NCBI GenBank assembly: GCA_946886405.1
Contig: CAMPIO010000009.1
Location: 1-63,767, forward strand
From: an uncultured Pseudoxanthomonas sp.
GTDB lineage: Bacteria > Pseudomonadota > Gammaproteobacteria > Xanthomonadales > Xanthomonadaceae
DNA: 63,767 nt
Direction: 5' to 3'
Shown here: piece after piece, positions 17,632 through 25,712 of the stretch
Layout of the letters: each line of letters opens with the position of its first letter
Numbering within the stretch: position 1 is the stretch's first letter
Translations under genes and position numbers: made by a program
Notes under the pieces: generated by a model
The model's input: the letters and a program-made list of their open reading frames with translations, nothing else
Databases searched by the model: none
What the model was told of the DNA's origin: nothing

Positions 17632-18750
17632 TCAACCATCGATGCGTTGCAGGAGGGCCTTAGCTTCCGCCATGTCGGGCGTGGCGGCCAGCACCTGCTG
17701 CACGAGCGCCTTCGCCTGCGTGCGTTCGCCCAGCCGCAGGTGCGCTTCGGCGGCACCGAGCTTCAGTTGCGGCTGCGCCATGTAGGGCATGGCCAGCCGC
17801 ATCAGCTGCAGGGCGTGCCGCACGTCGCCGTCGTCGGTCGCGGCCTGTGCCTGGTAGTAGCCGAGCATGCCGAGCAGGTCGACGTGGTAGCGCGCACTGT
17901 CGAACGCCAGCGCGCTGGCTGCGCCCTGCACATCGCCTTCGCGTGCCTGCGCCGCGAGGGCCATCGTCAGTTCGTCGCGCCAGGGCGTGCGCGCGACAGG
18001 CGTGCGACCGGTCGCGCGTACGATGGCATCGGCGACACCCGGCGTGGAGTAGGGATTCTGGCCGGTGACCAGACGTCCATCGACGACGACCTTCGCCATC
18101 ATCAACGGCGCTTCCTGCCACTGTGCGCCACGTTCGCGGAGTTTGTCCTCCAGCAGCCAGGGGAACTCCGTGGCCCAGCGCTTGCCGAACACGGTTTCCT
18201 CTTCGTTGGTGAAGCCGGTCAGTGTCTTGCCTTTCACGAGCGGAGTGCCATCGCGCAGGCGCACGTCGGCCAGCGCTGCTGGGCCGTGGCAGACTGCGCC
18301 AATCACGGCGCCGTGTTCGTACGCGTCGGCGAGCAGCGAGGACAGCGCCGCATCCCGCGGCAGGTCGAACATGGCGCCCTTGCCGCCGACCACGTAGACG
18401 GCGGCATAGTCCGCCGCCTTCAACTCGCCGGTCTTCCGGGTGTCGGCCAGCACGCGCATCGCGTCGGCATCGGCGAGCAGGGCCGCGTTGAACGGCGCTT
18501 TCGGGTTGTACTTGTCGGGCTCCACCGTACCGCCCTGCGGGCTGGCAACCTCGACGGTGAAGCCGTTGGCCTTGAAGATCAGCCATGCCTGCGACAGTTC
18601 GTCGAATTCGTAGCCGGGACGCGCCTTGCCCTGGTCGCGTCCCTCGCCGCTGACGACGATCAGGATGCGGCCCGCCTCGCGCGCCTGGAGTGGGCCGACG
18701 ATACCGACGGAAAACAGGATGGCGAACAGGATGCGGAACAGGCGAGGCAT
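17632..18750 (-). CDS. Exported DJ-1/PfpI-like protein with helical C-terminal repeats
   Basis: A 372-aa protein with a signal peptide (MPRLFRILFAILFSVGIVGP, then LQA, cleavage near 23). Residues 27-255 form a DJ-1/PfpI domain of the Hsp31-like type with Glu48, Cys154 and His155 (GAVCHGPAAL), the usual nucleophile triad region. The last 110 residues look like TPR helices (LKLGAAEAHLRLGERTQAKA). Cytoplasmic relatives are glyoxalases, deglycases or chaperones; an exported version fused to TPR-like helices is less common. It is the first gene of an operon with a response regulator and sensor kinase. Confidence 0.82.
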   Translation of the reverse strand: MPRLFRILFAILFSVGIVGPLQAREAGRILIVVSGEGRDQGKARPGYEFDELSQAWLIFKANGFTVEVASPQGGTVEPDKYNPKAPFNAALLADADAMRVLADTRKTGELKAADYAAVYVVGGKGAMFDLPRDAALSSLLADAYEHGAVIGAVCHGPAALADVRLRDGTPLVKGKTLTGFTNEEETVFGKRWATEFPWLLEDKLRERGAQWQEAPLMMAKVVVDGRLVTGQNPYSTPGVADAIVRATGRTPVARTPWRDELTMALAAQAREGDVQGAASALAFDSARYHVDLLGMLGYYQAQAATDDGDVRHALQLMRLAMPYMAQPQLKLGAAEAHLRLGERTQAKALVQQVLAATPDMAEAKALLQRIDG

Positions 18751-18817
18751 GACGGCGGTCTCCGGTTGGGGACGCCAGTGTCCCGTCGCGGGTTCAATCA
18801 AGTTTCAAATGCGGCGC

Positions 18818-19447
18818 TCACCAGCCCGTCTGCGGGCCGAACACGTACCGCTTCAGCGCCTTGCCGAGGCTGCGCGCATCGGTGACGGTCTCCGCATGCA
18901 GGCCGGCTTCGCGTGCGCCCTGCACGTTGGTGAACAGATCGTCGACGAACAGCGTGGTGGTGGCATCCCAGCCGAGCACATCGAGCGCATGCGCGAACGT
19001 CGAGGGCGCCGGCTTGCGTCGCTGCAGGCCGCCACTGGTCAGCACGCGGCCTTCGATCCGCGAAGCCACCGGTGCGACGATGCGCGGAATGGCCTGCGCC
19101 ATCAGTGCCCCATTGTTGGTCAGCACGCCCATCGCCACGTCCGTGTGCAGCGTGGCGATCCTCGCCAGCACGTCGTCGATGGCCCTGCTGCCGGCCATCC
19201 GCGAGGCGATCCAGGCGTCTTCGTCGACCGACGCGCCGATGCCTTCCCCGAGCCGGCGCAGGTACGTTGCGGTATCGATGGCACCGCTGTCGTATTCGGT
19301 TTCCAGACCGGAGACGAACAGCGCCGCGCGCACCTGTTCGTGGTCGCACTGTGCATGCGTGGCGAGGTGCGCGATGCGCACCTCGTGCCGGTAGTGCGCC
19401 AGGACGCCGTCGAAATCGAACAGCACCTGGTGGATGCGTGGCTTCAT
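18818..19447 (-). CDS. HAD-superfamily hydrolase
   Basis: A 209-aa phosphatase-like protein. Motif I is [12 protein letters not shown] (Asp11 nucleophile, Asp13 acid/base), motif II is the TNNGAL region, and a lysine (RRKPAPSTF) and motif IV ([19 protein letters not shown]) follow. The helical cap is inserted after motif I, as in phosphoglycolate or haloacid-type subgroups. The exact substrate is not predictable. Its start overlaps the hemL stop by four bases, so it is translated from the hemL mRNA. Confidence 0.87.
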   Translation of the reverse strand: MKPRIHQVLFDFDGVLAHYRHEVRIAHLATHAQCDHEQVRAALFVSGLETEYDSGAIDTATYLRRLGEGIGASVDEDAWIASRMAGSRAIDDVLARIATLHTDVAMGVLTNNGALMAQAIPRIVAPVASRIEGRVLTSGGLQRRKPAPSTFAHALDVLGWDATTTLFVDDLFTNVQGAREAGLHAETVTDARSLGKALKRYVFGPQTGW

Positions 19448-20736
19448 CCCGCAGCGACGACCTTGAAGGCCTCGCGCGCGGCGGCGAGGGTGGCGTCGAT
19501 GACATCGGGCGTGTGCGCGCTGGACATGAAGCCGGCCTCGAACGCTGACGGCGCCAGGTACACGCCGCGTTCCAGCATGGCGTGGAAGAAGCGGTTGAAC
19601 GCGGCCGTGTCACAAGCGACAGCCTGCGCGTAGGTGTCGACCTGCTGGTCGGTGAAGAAGAGACCGAACATCGCGCCGACGCGCGTGGTCGTCAGTGGCA
19701 CGCCGGCGCCGCGCGCGGCCGCTTCCATGCCGTCGCACAGCGTGGCGGTCGCCGCGGCAAGACCGTCGTGGAAACCGGGTGCCTGGACCAGTTCCAGCAT
19801 CGCCAAGCCTGCGGCCATCGCCACCGGATTGCCGCTCAGCGTGCCGGCCTGGTAGATCGGGCCGGCGGGTGCGATCTGCTGCATGAGGTCGCGGCGGCCA
19901 CCGTACGCGCCCACCGGCATGCCGCCGCCGATGATCTTGCCGAAGGTGGTCAGGTCCGGCGTGATGCCGTAGTGCGCCTGCGCGCCACCCAGGGCAACGC
20001 GGAAGCCGGTCATCACCTCGTCGAAGATCAGCAGCGCACCGTGCTGTGTGCACAGCGCGCGCAGGTGCTGCAGGTAGCCTTCGCGCGGGGGCAGGCAGTT
20101 GGCGTTGCCGACTACGGGTTCGATGATCAGGCAGGCGATCTCGCTGCCGTATTGCTCGAACATCGCGGTGGCGCCGTCGGCATCGTTGTAGCTCAGCGTC
20201 AGCGTCAGTTCGCTCAGGCCGGCCGGCACGCCGGGCGAGGTCGGCACACCCAGCGTCAGCATCCCGCTGCCGGCCTTCACCAGGAACGAGTCGCCGTGGC
20301 CGTGGTAGCAGCCTTCGAACTTCACGATGCGGTTGCGCCCGGTCGCGCCGCGCGCCAGGCGGATCGCGGACAGCGTGGCTTCGGTGCCGGAGTTGACCAT
20401 GCGCACCATCTCGCACGACGGCACCAGGCGCGTGATCGTTTCCGCCATCGTCACTTCGGCCGGGCAGGGCGCGCCGTACGACAGGCCGTTCTGGATGGCG
20501 GCCTGCACGGCCTCGCGCACGGTCGGATGGTTGTGGCCGACGATCATCGGGCCCCACGAGCCGACATAGTCGATGTAGCGGTTGCCATCCACGTCATGCA
20601 GGTACGCGCCGTCGGCGCGCTGCACGAAGAACGGTTCGCCGCCCACCGACTTGAACGCGCGCACCGGCGAATTGACGCCGCCGGGCAGCAACTGCTGGGC
20701 GCGGGCGAAGAGGGCGTGGGACTGGTCGTGGTTCAT
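19444..20736 (-). CDS. hemL: Glutamate-1-semialdehyde 2,1-aminomutase
   Basis: This PLP enzyme makes 5-aminolevulinate from glutamate-1-semialdehyde in the C5 pathway of haem synthesis. The 430-aa protein has [20 protein letters not shown] at the N-terminus, [35 protein letters not shown] and the PLP-lysine stretch [18 protein letters not shown]. These are diagnostic. An overlapping HAD gene lies downstream. thiE lies upstream on the same strand, separated by a palindromic repeat. The start ATG gives the standard N-terminus [10 protein letters not shown]. Confidence 0.97.
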   Translation of the reverse strand: MNHDQSHALFARAQQLLPGGVNSPVRAFKSVGGEPFFVQRADGAYLHDVDGNRYIDYVGSWGPMIVGHNHPTVREAVQAAIQNGLSYGAPCPAEVTMAETITRLVPSCEMVRMVNSGTEATLSAIRLARGATGRNRIVKFEGCYHGHGDSFLVKAGSGMLTLGVPTSPGVPAGLSELTLTLSYNDADGATAMFEQYGSEIACLIIEPVVGNANCLPPREGYLQHLRALCTQHGALLIFDEVMTGFRVALGGAQAHYGITPDLTTFGKIIGGGMPVGAYGGRRDLMQQIAPAGPIYQAGTLSGNPVAMAAGLAMLELVQAPGFHDGLAAATATLCDGMEAAARGAGVPLTTTRVGAMFGLFFTDQQVDTYAQAVACDTAAFNRFFHAMLERGVYLAPSAFEAGFMSSAHTPDVIDATLAAAREAFKVVAAG

Positions 20737-20764
20737 GGGGATTCCAGAAATGGGGGAGTTTGCT

Positions 20765-20832
20765 CTGTGGGATCGACGTCAGTCGCGATGACGGACCGAG
20801 GGCGGTCCATCGCGACTGACGTCGCTCCCACA
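20765..20832. repeat. Palindromic repeat between thiE and hemL (GTAGGAGCG-related)
   Basis: Left arm CTGTGGGATCGACGTCAGTC and right arm GACTGACGTCGCTCCCACAA pair with a few mismatches, with an additional inner palindrome GGACCGAGGGCGGTCC. The ends (GTGGGA...TCCCAC) are a variant of the GTAGGAGCG family. Confidence 0.7.
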
Positions 20833-20837
20833 ACGCC

Positions 20838-21467
20838 TCAAGCACTCACGAAGGCATGCCGGTACGCGATGGCAGCGGCGACAGGATCGGGCGCCTCGAA
20901 CACGCCGCCGATCACGGCGACCAGATCGGCGCCTGCGGCGACCAGCGGACCCATATTGTCCGGGGTAATGCCGCCTATCGCCACCCGGGGGACGCCCAGC
21001 CGCGCGGCATCGGCCAGCAAGGCGGGCGTCGCGCGGCGCGTCGTGACCTTGCTTGTGGTGGGAAAGAAGGCGCCGAACGCCACGTAGCTGGCGCCGGCGG
21101 CCACCGCGCGTTCGGCGAGCAGGCCATCGTCGTAGCACGAGGCACCGACGATGGCGTGCGCACCCAGGCGGTGGCGGGCAGCGGCGAGGTCGCCGTCGTC
21201 CTCGCCCAGGTGGACACCGGCGGCGCCGACGGCCTCCATCAGCGCGACATCGTCGTTGATGATCAGCGGCACGCCTGCCTGCGCGCACAGCCTCTGCAGG
21301 GCCGTCGCCTGTGCGAGGCGCAGGTCGGCATCCGCCTCCTTCTGCCGGTACTGCAGCCAGGTCGCCTGCGGCAGTACGGCCGCCACGCGCGCCAGCAGGC
21401 GTGCGGTGTCCGGTTCTTCCGGGGTGATCAGGTACAGCCCGCGGGCGGGCGGTGGCAGCGAGGTCAT
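20838..21467 (-). CDS. thiE: Thiamine-phosphate synthase
   Basis: It couples the HMP-PP and thiazole-phosphate moieties to form thiamine phosphate. The 209-aa TIM-barrel protein shows GLYLITPEE, the LQYRQKE motif, [53 protein letters not shown] and [11 protein letters not shown], the whole pattern of ThiE. The start chosen gives the usual N-terminus; a longer in-frame start has no support. It is divergent from the rubredoxin gene and followed by hemL across a palindromic repeat. Confidence 0.95.
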   Translation of the reverse strand: MTSLPPPARGLYLITPEEPDTARLLARVAAVLPQATWLQYRQKEADADLRLAQATALQRLCAQAGVPLIINDDVALMEAVGAAGVHLGEDDGDLAAARHRLGAHAIVGASCYDDGLLAERAVAAGASYVAFGAFFPTTSKVTTRRATPALLADAARLGVPRVAIGGITPDNMGPLVAAGADLVAVIGGVFEAPDPVAAAIAYRHAFVSA

Positions 21468-21532
21468 CGGCGAACTTCCGGTACGTGGGCGACGATGGGA
21501 CAATGGTCGCTCCTTCCAGCCGGCATTATCCG

Positions 21533-21724
21533 ATGACCGATGCCACCGCCACCATCTACCGCACCTGGATGTGCGTGGTCTGCGGCTTCATCTACGACGA
21601 AGCGGACGGATTGCCCGAAGAAGGCATCGCCCCCGGCACGCGCTGGGAGGACATTCCGGACGACTGGACCTGCCCGGATTGCGGCGTGGGCAAGGACGAT
21701 TTCGAGATGGTGGAGCGGGAGTAG
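21533..21724 (+). CDS. Rubredoxin
   Basis: A 63-aa one-iron electron carrier. Cys14 and Cys17 ([14 protein letters not shown]) and Cys47 and Cys50 ([11 protein letters not shown]) supply the four iron ligands, with the conserved [18 protein letters not shown] spacing. The length is typical of type-1 rubredoxins. The redox partner is unknown; in aerobes rubredoxins often serve hydroxylases or stress enzymes. It is divergent from thiE. The start is chosen because it leaves a short, normal N-terminal extension. Confidence 0.95.
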   Translation: MTDATATIYRTWMCVVCGFIYDEADGLPEEGIAPGTRWEDIPDDWTCPDCGVGKDDFEMVERE

Positions 21725-21741
21725 GCGGCTCCCTGCATTCC

Positions 21742-21901
21742 CTGTAGGAGCGACGTGAGTCGCGACCGGGGCAGTTGGAAGTCCACGCCTCAACGCAGGT
21801 GCAGGATGGTCGTAGTTCGTCGGATGTCGACGATGGAATGCGTCTGCGGCCAGAGGGAAGGTTGCGACGCCTTGCGTTCGCGGCTCACGTCGCTCCTACA
21901 A
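21742..21901. repeat. Long palindromic repeat, GTAGGAGCG family
   Basis: The ends CTGTAGGAGCGACGTGAGTC and GGCTCACGTCGCTCCTACA are inverted copies separated by about 120 bases. It fills almost the whole gap between the rubredoxin gene and the convergent SirB1 gene. Confidence 0.7.
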
Positions 21902-21923
21902 CAGCGCCAGTGACTGCCCTGGA

Positions 21924-22772
21924 TCAATGCATCCGCGAGGTACGCACCGCGCTGAGCTCCACCAGTTGCTCCCGCATCGCCGCCGCGTCATTCGCTTCCG
22001 GCGACAGTTGCAGGTAACGGGCCAGGTCGCGTTGCGCGCCCGCCTTGTAGTCCATCTTCAGATAAGCGAGGCCACGATCGCGCAGTGCGTCCGGCTGGTC
22101 GGGCGTCAGTTTCAGCACGCGGTCGGCGCTGCGGGCGGCGCGGTCCCATTCCTTGCGCTCGGCGTACAGGCCGTGCAGGTTGCGCAACGTGCGCACCAGG
22201 ATGGCGCGCGGCGAGGCGGGGTTGAGGATGTGCAGCAACGCGGCATCGTCCGGAACATCGCCCCCCAGGTGCGGCTTGGCGCGTTCCCGCAGCTCATCCA
22301 CGCCGAGTGGGCGGCCGCCATTGAACGGATCCATCACCAGCAAGCCGTCGTCCACCGGCAGGCGGACGAGGAAGTGACCCGGGAAGGACACGCCATCCAG
22401 TGGCACGCCGAGCCGGCGCGCGACTTCGATCTGCACCATCGCCAGCGACACCGGATTGCCCAGCCGGCGTTCGAACACCTGGTTGAGATAGCTGTTGCGG
22501 GGGTCGTAGTACTCGTCGTGGTTGCCGGTGTAACCCAGTTCGTCGAACAGGTGCCGGTTGATCGCGGCCATCTTCAGCGGCCACGGCTCGATGGTGTCGA
22601 TCTCGTGGCGCAGGTGTTCGGCATGACTCTGGACGAGTGTGTCGTAGAGATCGGCGTCCAGGTCGGGGTATTCGTCGCGCGCGATCAGCAGCGCGGTTTC
22701 CAGCAGCGGCACGGTGTCGTCCGCCTGGCTGGCCAACGCATTCCATTCCGGCAATGTCAGTCGATCCCCCAT
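21924..22772 (-). CDS. SirB1-family transglutaminase-like/TPR protein
   Basis: A 282-aa cytoplasmic protein of the SirB1 family. The transglutaminase-like core covers roughly residues 30-180 with NSYLNQVFERRLGNPVSLAM, VSFPGHFLVRLP and MDPFNGGRPL. The last 80 residues are TPR-like (ERKEWDRAARSADRVLKLTP). The role of these proteins is unresolved; a catalytic cysteine is not evident and they may be non-peptidase scaffolds. The start ATG gives MGDRLTLPEWNALASQ; longer in-frame extensions have low-complexity sequence. The lipoprotein gene lies just upstream on the same strand. Confidence 0.82.
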   Translation of the reverse strand: MGDRLTLPEWNALASQADDTVPLLETALLIARDEYPDLDADLYDTLVQSHAEHLRHEIDTIEPWPLKMAAINRHLFDELGYTGNHDEYYDPRNSYLNQVFERRLGNPVSLAMVQIEVARRLGVPLDGVSFPGHFLVRLPVDDGLLVMDPFNGGRPLGVDELRERAKPHLGGDVPDDAALLHILNPASPRAILVRTLRNLHGLYAERKEWDRAARSADRVLKLTPDQPDALRDRGLAYLKMDYKAGAQRDLARYLQLSPEANDAAAMREQLVELSAVRTSRMH

Positions 22773-22810
22773 GGCCACAGCCTGCGGCCATTCGCGCCCA
22801 CAATCAAGCC

Positions 22811-23257
22811 TCAGCGGACCGGCGGAATGCCTTTGCCCAGCTCCATTTCCGCACCGTCCCTGAGCTTCAGCCGCTCGGCTTCGCCGGCATTCAGTTCCAG
22901 CACGTAGCGGGCCGGTTTTTCGCTGGGATAGGAGGGGCAACTGTTGCCGCCGGAACAGGGCGGCACGTTGCGCTGCTGGGTCACCAGCTTGCGGGCATTG
23001 TCGAAGTACAGGATGTCCAGCGGGACGCGGGTGTTCTTCATCCAGTAGGCCTGCGGCTCCTCGGCGTCATGGATGAAAAGCATGCCGGTGCCCTTGGCGA
23101 GTTCGTCCCGGAACATCAGGCCACGCGCACGTTCGGCATCGTCGTCCGCGATCTCCACCGTGAAGCGCTCGCCACCGACTTCGACCCAGGGTCCGCCATT
23201 GGCGCAACCACTGAGGAGGAGGGCGACAGCCGCGCCTAGGGTCTGCAGAGAACGCAT
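22811..23257 (-). CDS. DUF192 lipoprotein
   Basis: A 148-aa protein with a lipoprotein signal (MRSLQTLGAAVALLLSGC; lipidated Cys18 in LLSGC). The rest is a DUF192 domain with FTVEIADDDAERARGLMFRD, GMLFIHDAEEPQAYWMKNT, PLDILYFD and the C-terminal YVLELNAGEAERL. It contains an unusual CSGGNSCPSYPSEK insert with two cysteines. The function of DUF192 is not known. It should be anchored in the envelope facing the periplasm. It lies 38 bases upstream of the SirB1-type gene on the same strand, and the two may be co-transcribed. Confidence 0.88.
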   Translation of the reverse strand: MRSLQTLGAAVALLLSGCANGGPWVEVGGERFTVEIADDDAERARGLMFRDELAKGTGMLFIHDAEEPQAYWMKNTRVPLDILYFDNARKLVTQQRNVPPCSGGNSCPSYPSEKPARYVLELNAGEAERLKLRDGAEMELGKGIPPVR

Positions 23258-23412
23258 GGGAATGTTTCCGAAATAGGGCTGATGCAGAGTCTACCCGTGG
23301 CCGTTGAGGCCGGGGCAATGCACTGCGTACCGGTCCGCGACCTCATCCACGTGCCCTGCGCAGGCGTGACCCGTTCGCAACGGGTTGCTGGGGGATCCGG
23401 AAGGGTGCATGC

Positions 23413-23432
23413 TGCGTTGCAATTGCAACGCA
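23413..23432. promoter_or_regulatory. Perfect 20-bp palindrome, probable toxin-antitoxin operator
   Basis: TGCGTTGCAATTGCAACGCA is its own reverse complement. It ends 11 bases before the antitoxin ATG. A GCAAC-GG-GTTGC inverted repeat with the same half-site lies at 23377-23388. Type II antitoxins normally bind such sites to repress their own operon. Confidence 0.7.
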
Positions 23433-23443
23433 TCAGGCTGGTG

Positions 23444-23722
23444 ATGAAGACGTCAACCTTTCCCTCGCTTCGTGTCGATCCCGCCCTGCGCAAGGCGGCG
23501 GAGGATGTGCTGCGCGAGGGCGAATCCCTGTCCGGCTTCGTCGAGCAATCGATCCGTGCGCAGATCGATCTTCGCCAGCAACAGGAAGCTTTCATCGCGC
23601 GAGGGCTCGCGTCGCGCGATGACGCCAGGCGGTCCGGCGTCTATCACGATGCCCATGGCGTCATCGACGACTTGCGGAAAGCGCTTCTCGAGGCGAAGAC
23701 GCGCGCCAAGGGAAAGCGATGA
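23444..23722 (+). CDS. Type II antitoxin, ParD-like ribbon-helix-helix type
   Basis: A 92-aa protein beginning MKTSTFPSLRVDPALRKAAE, a short beta strand then helices, as in ribbon-helix-helix antitoxins. The charged C-terminal half (VIDDLRKALLEAKTRAKGKR) would wrap the toxin. It should neutralise the ParE-like product of the next gene and repress the operon through the palindrome upstream. Its stop overlaps the toxin start (ATGA). A GTG one codon upstream is a possible alternative start. It could also be classed as YlcI/YnfO-like. Confidence 0.78.
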   Translation: MKTSTFPSLRVDPALRKAAEDVLREGESLSGFVEQSIRAQIDLRQQQEAFIARGLASRDDARRSGVYHDAHGVIDDLRKALLEAKTRAKGKR

Positions 23723-24024
23723 TGTTCCAGGTCCGCTTCACGGAAGAAGCGCGTGCTGACCTGATTCGGTTGTATGCCTTCGCATTGCAGCGTGAGCAAG
23801 GCAACCTTGACATCGCCGAGTCCTCGTTGCGGGCTATCGAGCATGGTCTTGCGTTGCTGGAAACCTCGCCGTTTGCGTGCAGGCCGGCGGCTGGCAATCC
23901 TTTCCTGCGGGAACTGGTGATCGGTTTCGGCGCCACGGGCTACGTGGCGCTGTTCGAGGTGGACGATGCGGCTACGGTGACGGTGCTGGCGGTGCGACAC
24001 CAACGCGAGCAGGATTATCGATAA
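23719..24024 (+). CDS. ParE/RelE-type toxin
   Basis: A 101-aa protein of the RelE/ParE superfamily: VRFTEEARADLIRLYAFALQ, the central helix SSLRAIEHGLALLE, SPFACRPAAGNPFLRELVIG and the terminal YVALFEVDDAATVTVLAVRH. ParE members poison DNA gyrase and RelE members cleave mRNA; sequence favours the ParE branch but does not prove it. Translation is coupled to the antitoxin by a four-base overlap, the usual order antitoxin then toxin. No frameshift or loss is seen, so the pair is probably functional. Confidence 0.83.
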   Translation: MMFQVRFTEEARADLIRLYAFALQREQGNLDIAESSLRAIEHGLALLETSPFACRPAAGNPFLRELVIGFGATGYVALFEVDDAATVTVLAVRHQREQDYR

Positions 24025-24054
24025 ACAGCGCCACCTGCACTCTTCTGGCCTGAG

Positions 24055-24492
24055 TCACTCCGGCAGCAACCGAGCGGCCACGCGCTCCGCCACGCGCCGG
24101 TTGTCGCGATAGTAGGCGGCGTTGTCGGCCAGCGCCTGCCAGCGGTGCTGGTCCTCGACGTGGTGGCGCAATTGGCGGACGACCCTGGGCATCAGTCGCC
24201 GATGGCCCGTGCCGTCCGCAGGTTGGGAGAGCTGCAGCAGGTCGAGCAGCAGGAGGATGCTGTCGTGGTTGCGTTCGGCCTGGCAGCGCGCGGCGAGGAA
24301 AAGGCGGTCGAGGCCGCCGGGTGTCAGCCGTGAGAGTCCCGGGTCTGCCAGGCTGTGGCCGGGATCGGCCTGCAAGAGGTGCAGGGCATCGTCGAGCGGT
24401 AGTGCGGCTGCGTCATCGCCCGCTGCGAGTGGGAGATCGCCTGCGTCTGCTGACGGCGGCATGGCGTGCGTGTCGTGATCCTTCGATGTCAT
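24055..24492 (-). CDS. Hypothetical helical protein, divergent from an HTH regulator
   Basis: A 145-aa protein not assigned to a family. The first 60 residues are acidic and alanine-rich (PSADAGDLPLAAGDDAAALP). The rest is predicted helical with an arginine/histidine-rich end (VVRQLRHHVEDQHRWQALAD, NRRVAERVAARLL). There is no signal peptide or membrane helix. The start is fixed by AAGGAG six bases before the ATG. It faces a small regulator gene across a 148-base gap full of inverted repeats, so it is probably controlled by that regulator. Function unknown. Confidence 0.55.
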   Translation of the reverse strand: MTSKDHDTHAMPPSADAGDLPLAAGDDAAALPLDDALHLLQADPGHSLADPGLSRLTPGGLDRLFLAARCQAERNHDSILLLLDLLQLSQPADGTGHRRLMPRVVRQLRHHVEDQHRWQALADNAAYYRDNRRVAERVAARLLPE

Positions 24493-24558
24493 CGGAAGCT
24501 CCTTGTGTCCGTTGTTCCGCATGGGTGTCGTGAGTGTCATCCGACATGCGCGGTGCGC

Positions 24559-24622
24559 CGCACTTTATGAACTCAAAAAGTGCGCGTCAATTCACGTGGA
24601 TAGTGAATATGTGTGACTTCAC
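24559..24622. promoter_or_regulatory. Cluster of inverted repeats in a divergent intergenic region
   Basis: Three symmetrical elements lie between the divergent genes. CGCACTTT/AAAGTGCG (24559-24584) has a 10-base spacer. ATTCAC/GTGAAT (24590-24608) has a 7-base spacer. GTGA-CT-TCAC is at 24613-24622. The last two share the half-site TTCAC/GTGAA or a close variant. They are candidate binding sites for the regulator encoded at 24641. Confidence 0.5.
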
Positions 24623-24640
24623 GCCGCTAACGTGGCCGGC

Positions 24641-25030
24641 ATGGGCAATGAGCGCGAAAAATTCTCGCAACGACTGGCAAACGCCATGCAACAGGCGGGG
24701 TACGAAGCGCGGCCCAAGGTGCTGTTCCATCTGTTCAACAGCCACTACCGCGGTCGCTCGGTCACATTCCAGACGGTGTCACGCTGGCTGGCGGCGGGCG
24801 CGATTCCAGCGCAGGACAAGCTGCAGGTGATCGCGGATCTGCTGGGCATGGAGCCGCACGCGCTGCGTTTTGGGTCCCCGGCACGTTCGCGGGTCGCCGA
24901 AACGCGCTCGGCGTGGCCTTCCGGCGTCGGCAGTCGCGAGCGCCTGGTCATCGACACCTTCCTGAAGTTGCCGCCGAAGAAGCGCGACCTCGTCGGCGAC
25001 CTGGTCAAGGCACTGTCCGACAACAGCTGA
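24641..25030 (+). CDS. Small HTH (XRE/lambda-repressor-like) regulator
   Basis: A 129-aa protein. Residues 1-75 look like a lambda-repressor-type helix-turn-helix: KFSQRLANAMQQAGYEARP, then TFQTVSRWLAAGAIPAQDKL and QVIADLLGMEPHALRFG. The linker is basic, and a C-terminal helical segment (SRERLVIDTFLKLPPKKRDL) may be for dimerisation. It probably controls itself and the divergent gene at 24055. The ATG is used because no other start gives a sensible N-terminus; a GTG nine bases upstream is possible. There are no phage genes nearby. Confidence 0.75.
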   Translation: MGNEREKFSQRLANAMQQAGYEARPKVLFHLFNSHYRGRSVTFQTVSRWLAAGAIPAQDKLQVIADLLGMEPHALRFGSPARSRVAETRSAWPSGVGSRERLVIDTFLKLPPKKRDLVGDLVKALSDNS

Positions 25031-25044
25031 AGGCAACCGCGCGC

Positions 25045-25707
25045 TCAGTCGCCGGCGACGAAGTACTCGAACGCCCAGCCGCGCTCACCTTCGCGGACCA
25101 GAGAGACGCGGTAGTCGATCGGGCTCCGCAGCAGTGGCGTGGCGATGTAGCCCTCCCTGCCTGACGCGAGGCGCACGCGCGTCCAGTCCGTAGCGGGATC
25201 TTCGATGCGTGTCACTACGACATGACTGACGCGCGTGACGACGGGTGCCTTCAGGTCAGGCCGCGTCCGGACCGAGACATCGCGGCCGAGCACGACCTCC
25301 GCTTCGAACACATCGACGCCTGCCGGGTAGGGCAGGCAGTACACATAGGGTGCGCAATACACGTCCTTGTCGTCGCCCTGTCTGGCCACGCCGGGCAGGG
25401 CGAGGATCTCCTCGAGTACCCGCCACAGCTCGCGCGTGGCATCGGCGTCGCGCAGCCACAAGGCATCGAAGCCCTCGGGCCCGGTGTCGCCACCGAAGCT
25501 CAACGTGGTGGCATCGCGGACGTGGGCACGCAACGCCTGCGCGTCGCGCGCCGCGACGATGCGTTGCAGATCGTCGCGCATCGCCTGGGCCGCAGGTGGC
25601 AGCGTGTCGGCAGGCGGTGCGAGGACGGGATCGCTGGCCGCCGCAGCGCTGGCCGCTGCCATCAGGCCGGTGAACAGCAGCGTGCGCGCGGTGGACATGC
25701 GTGGCAT
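25045..25707 (-). CDS. Exported SH3-domain protein
   Basis: A protein of about 220 aa with a signal peptide (MSTARTLLFTGLMAAASAAA then ASD). The middle is an unassigned helical region (AQAMRDDLQRIVAARDAQAL). The C-terminal half is a bacterial SH3-like domain: VVLGRDVSVRTRPDLKAPVV, WTRVRLASGREGYIATPLLR. A YCAPYVYCLPY segment carries two cysteines. SH3b domains often bind cell-wall peptides, so a periplasmic or outer-surface role is inferred. Two starts nine bases apart are possible (25707 and 25698). It follows rpiA by only five bases and is probably co-transcribed. Confidence 0.75.
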   Translation of the reverse strand: MPRMSTARTLLFTGLMAAASAAAASDPVLAPPADTLPPAAQAMRDDLQRIVAARDAQALRAHVRDATTLSFGGDTGPEGFDALWLRDADATRELWRVLEEILALPGVARQGDDKDVYCAPYVYCLPYPAGVDVFEAEVVLGRDVSVRTRPDLKAPVVTRVSHVVVTRIEDPATDWTRVRLASGREGYIATPLLRSPIDYRVSLVREGERGWAFEYFVAGD

Positions 25708-25712
25708 TCCCG

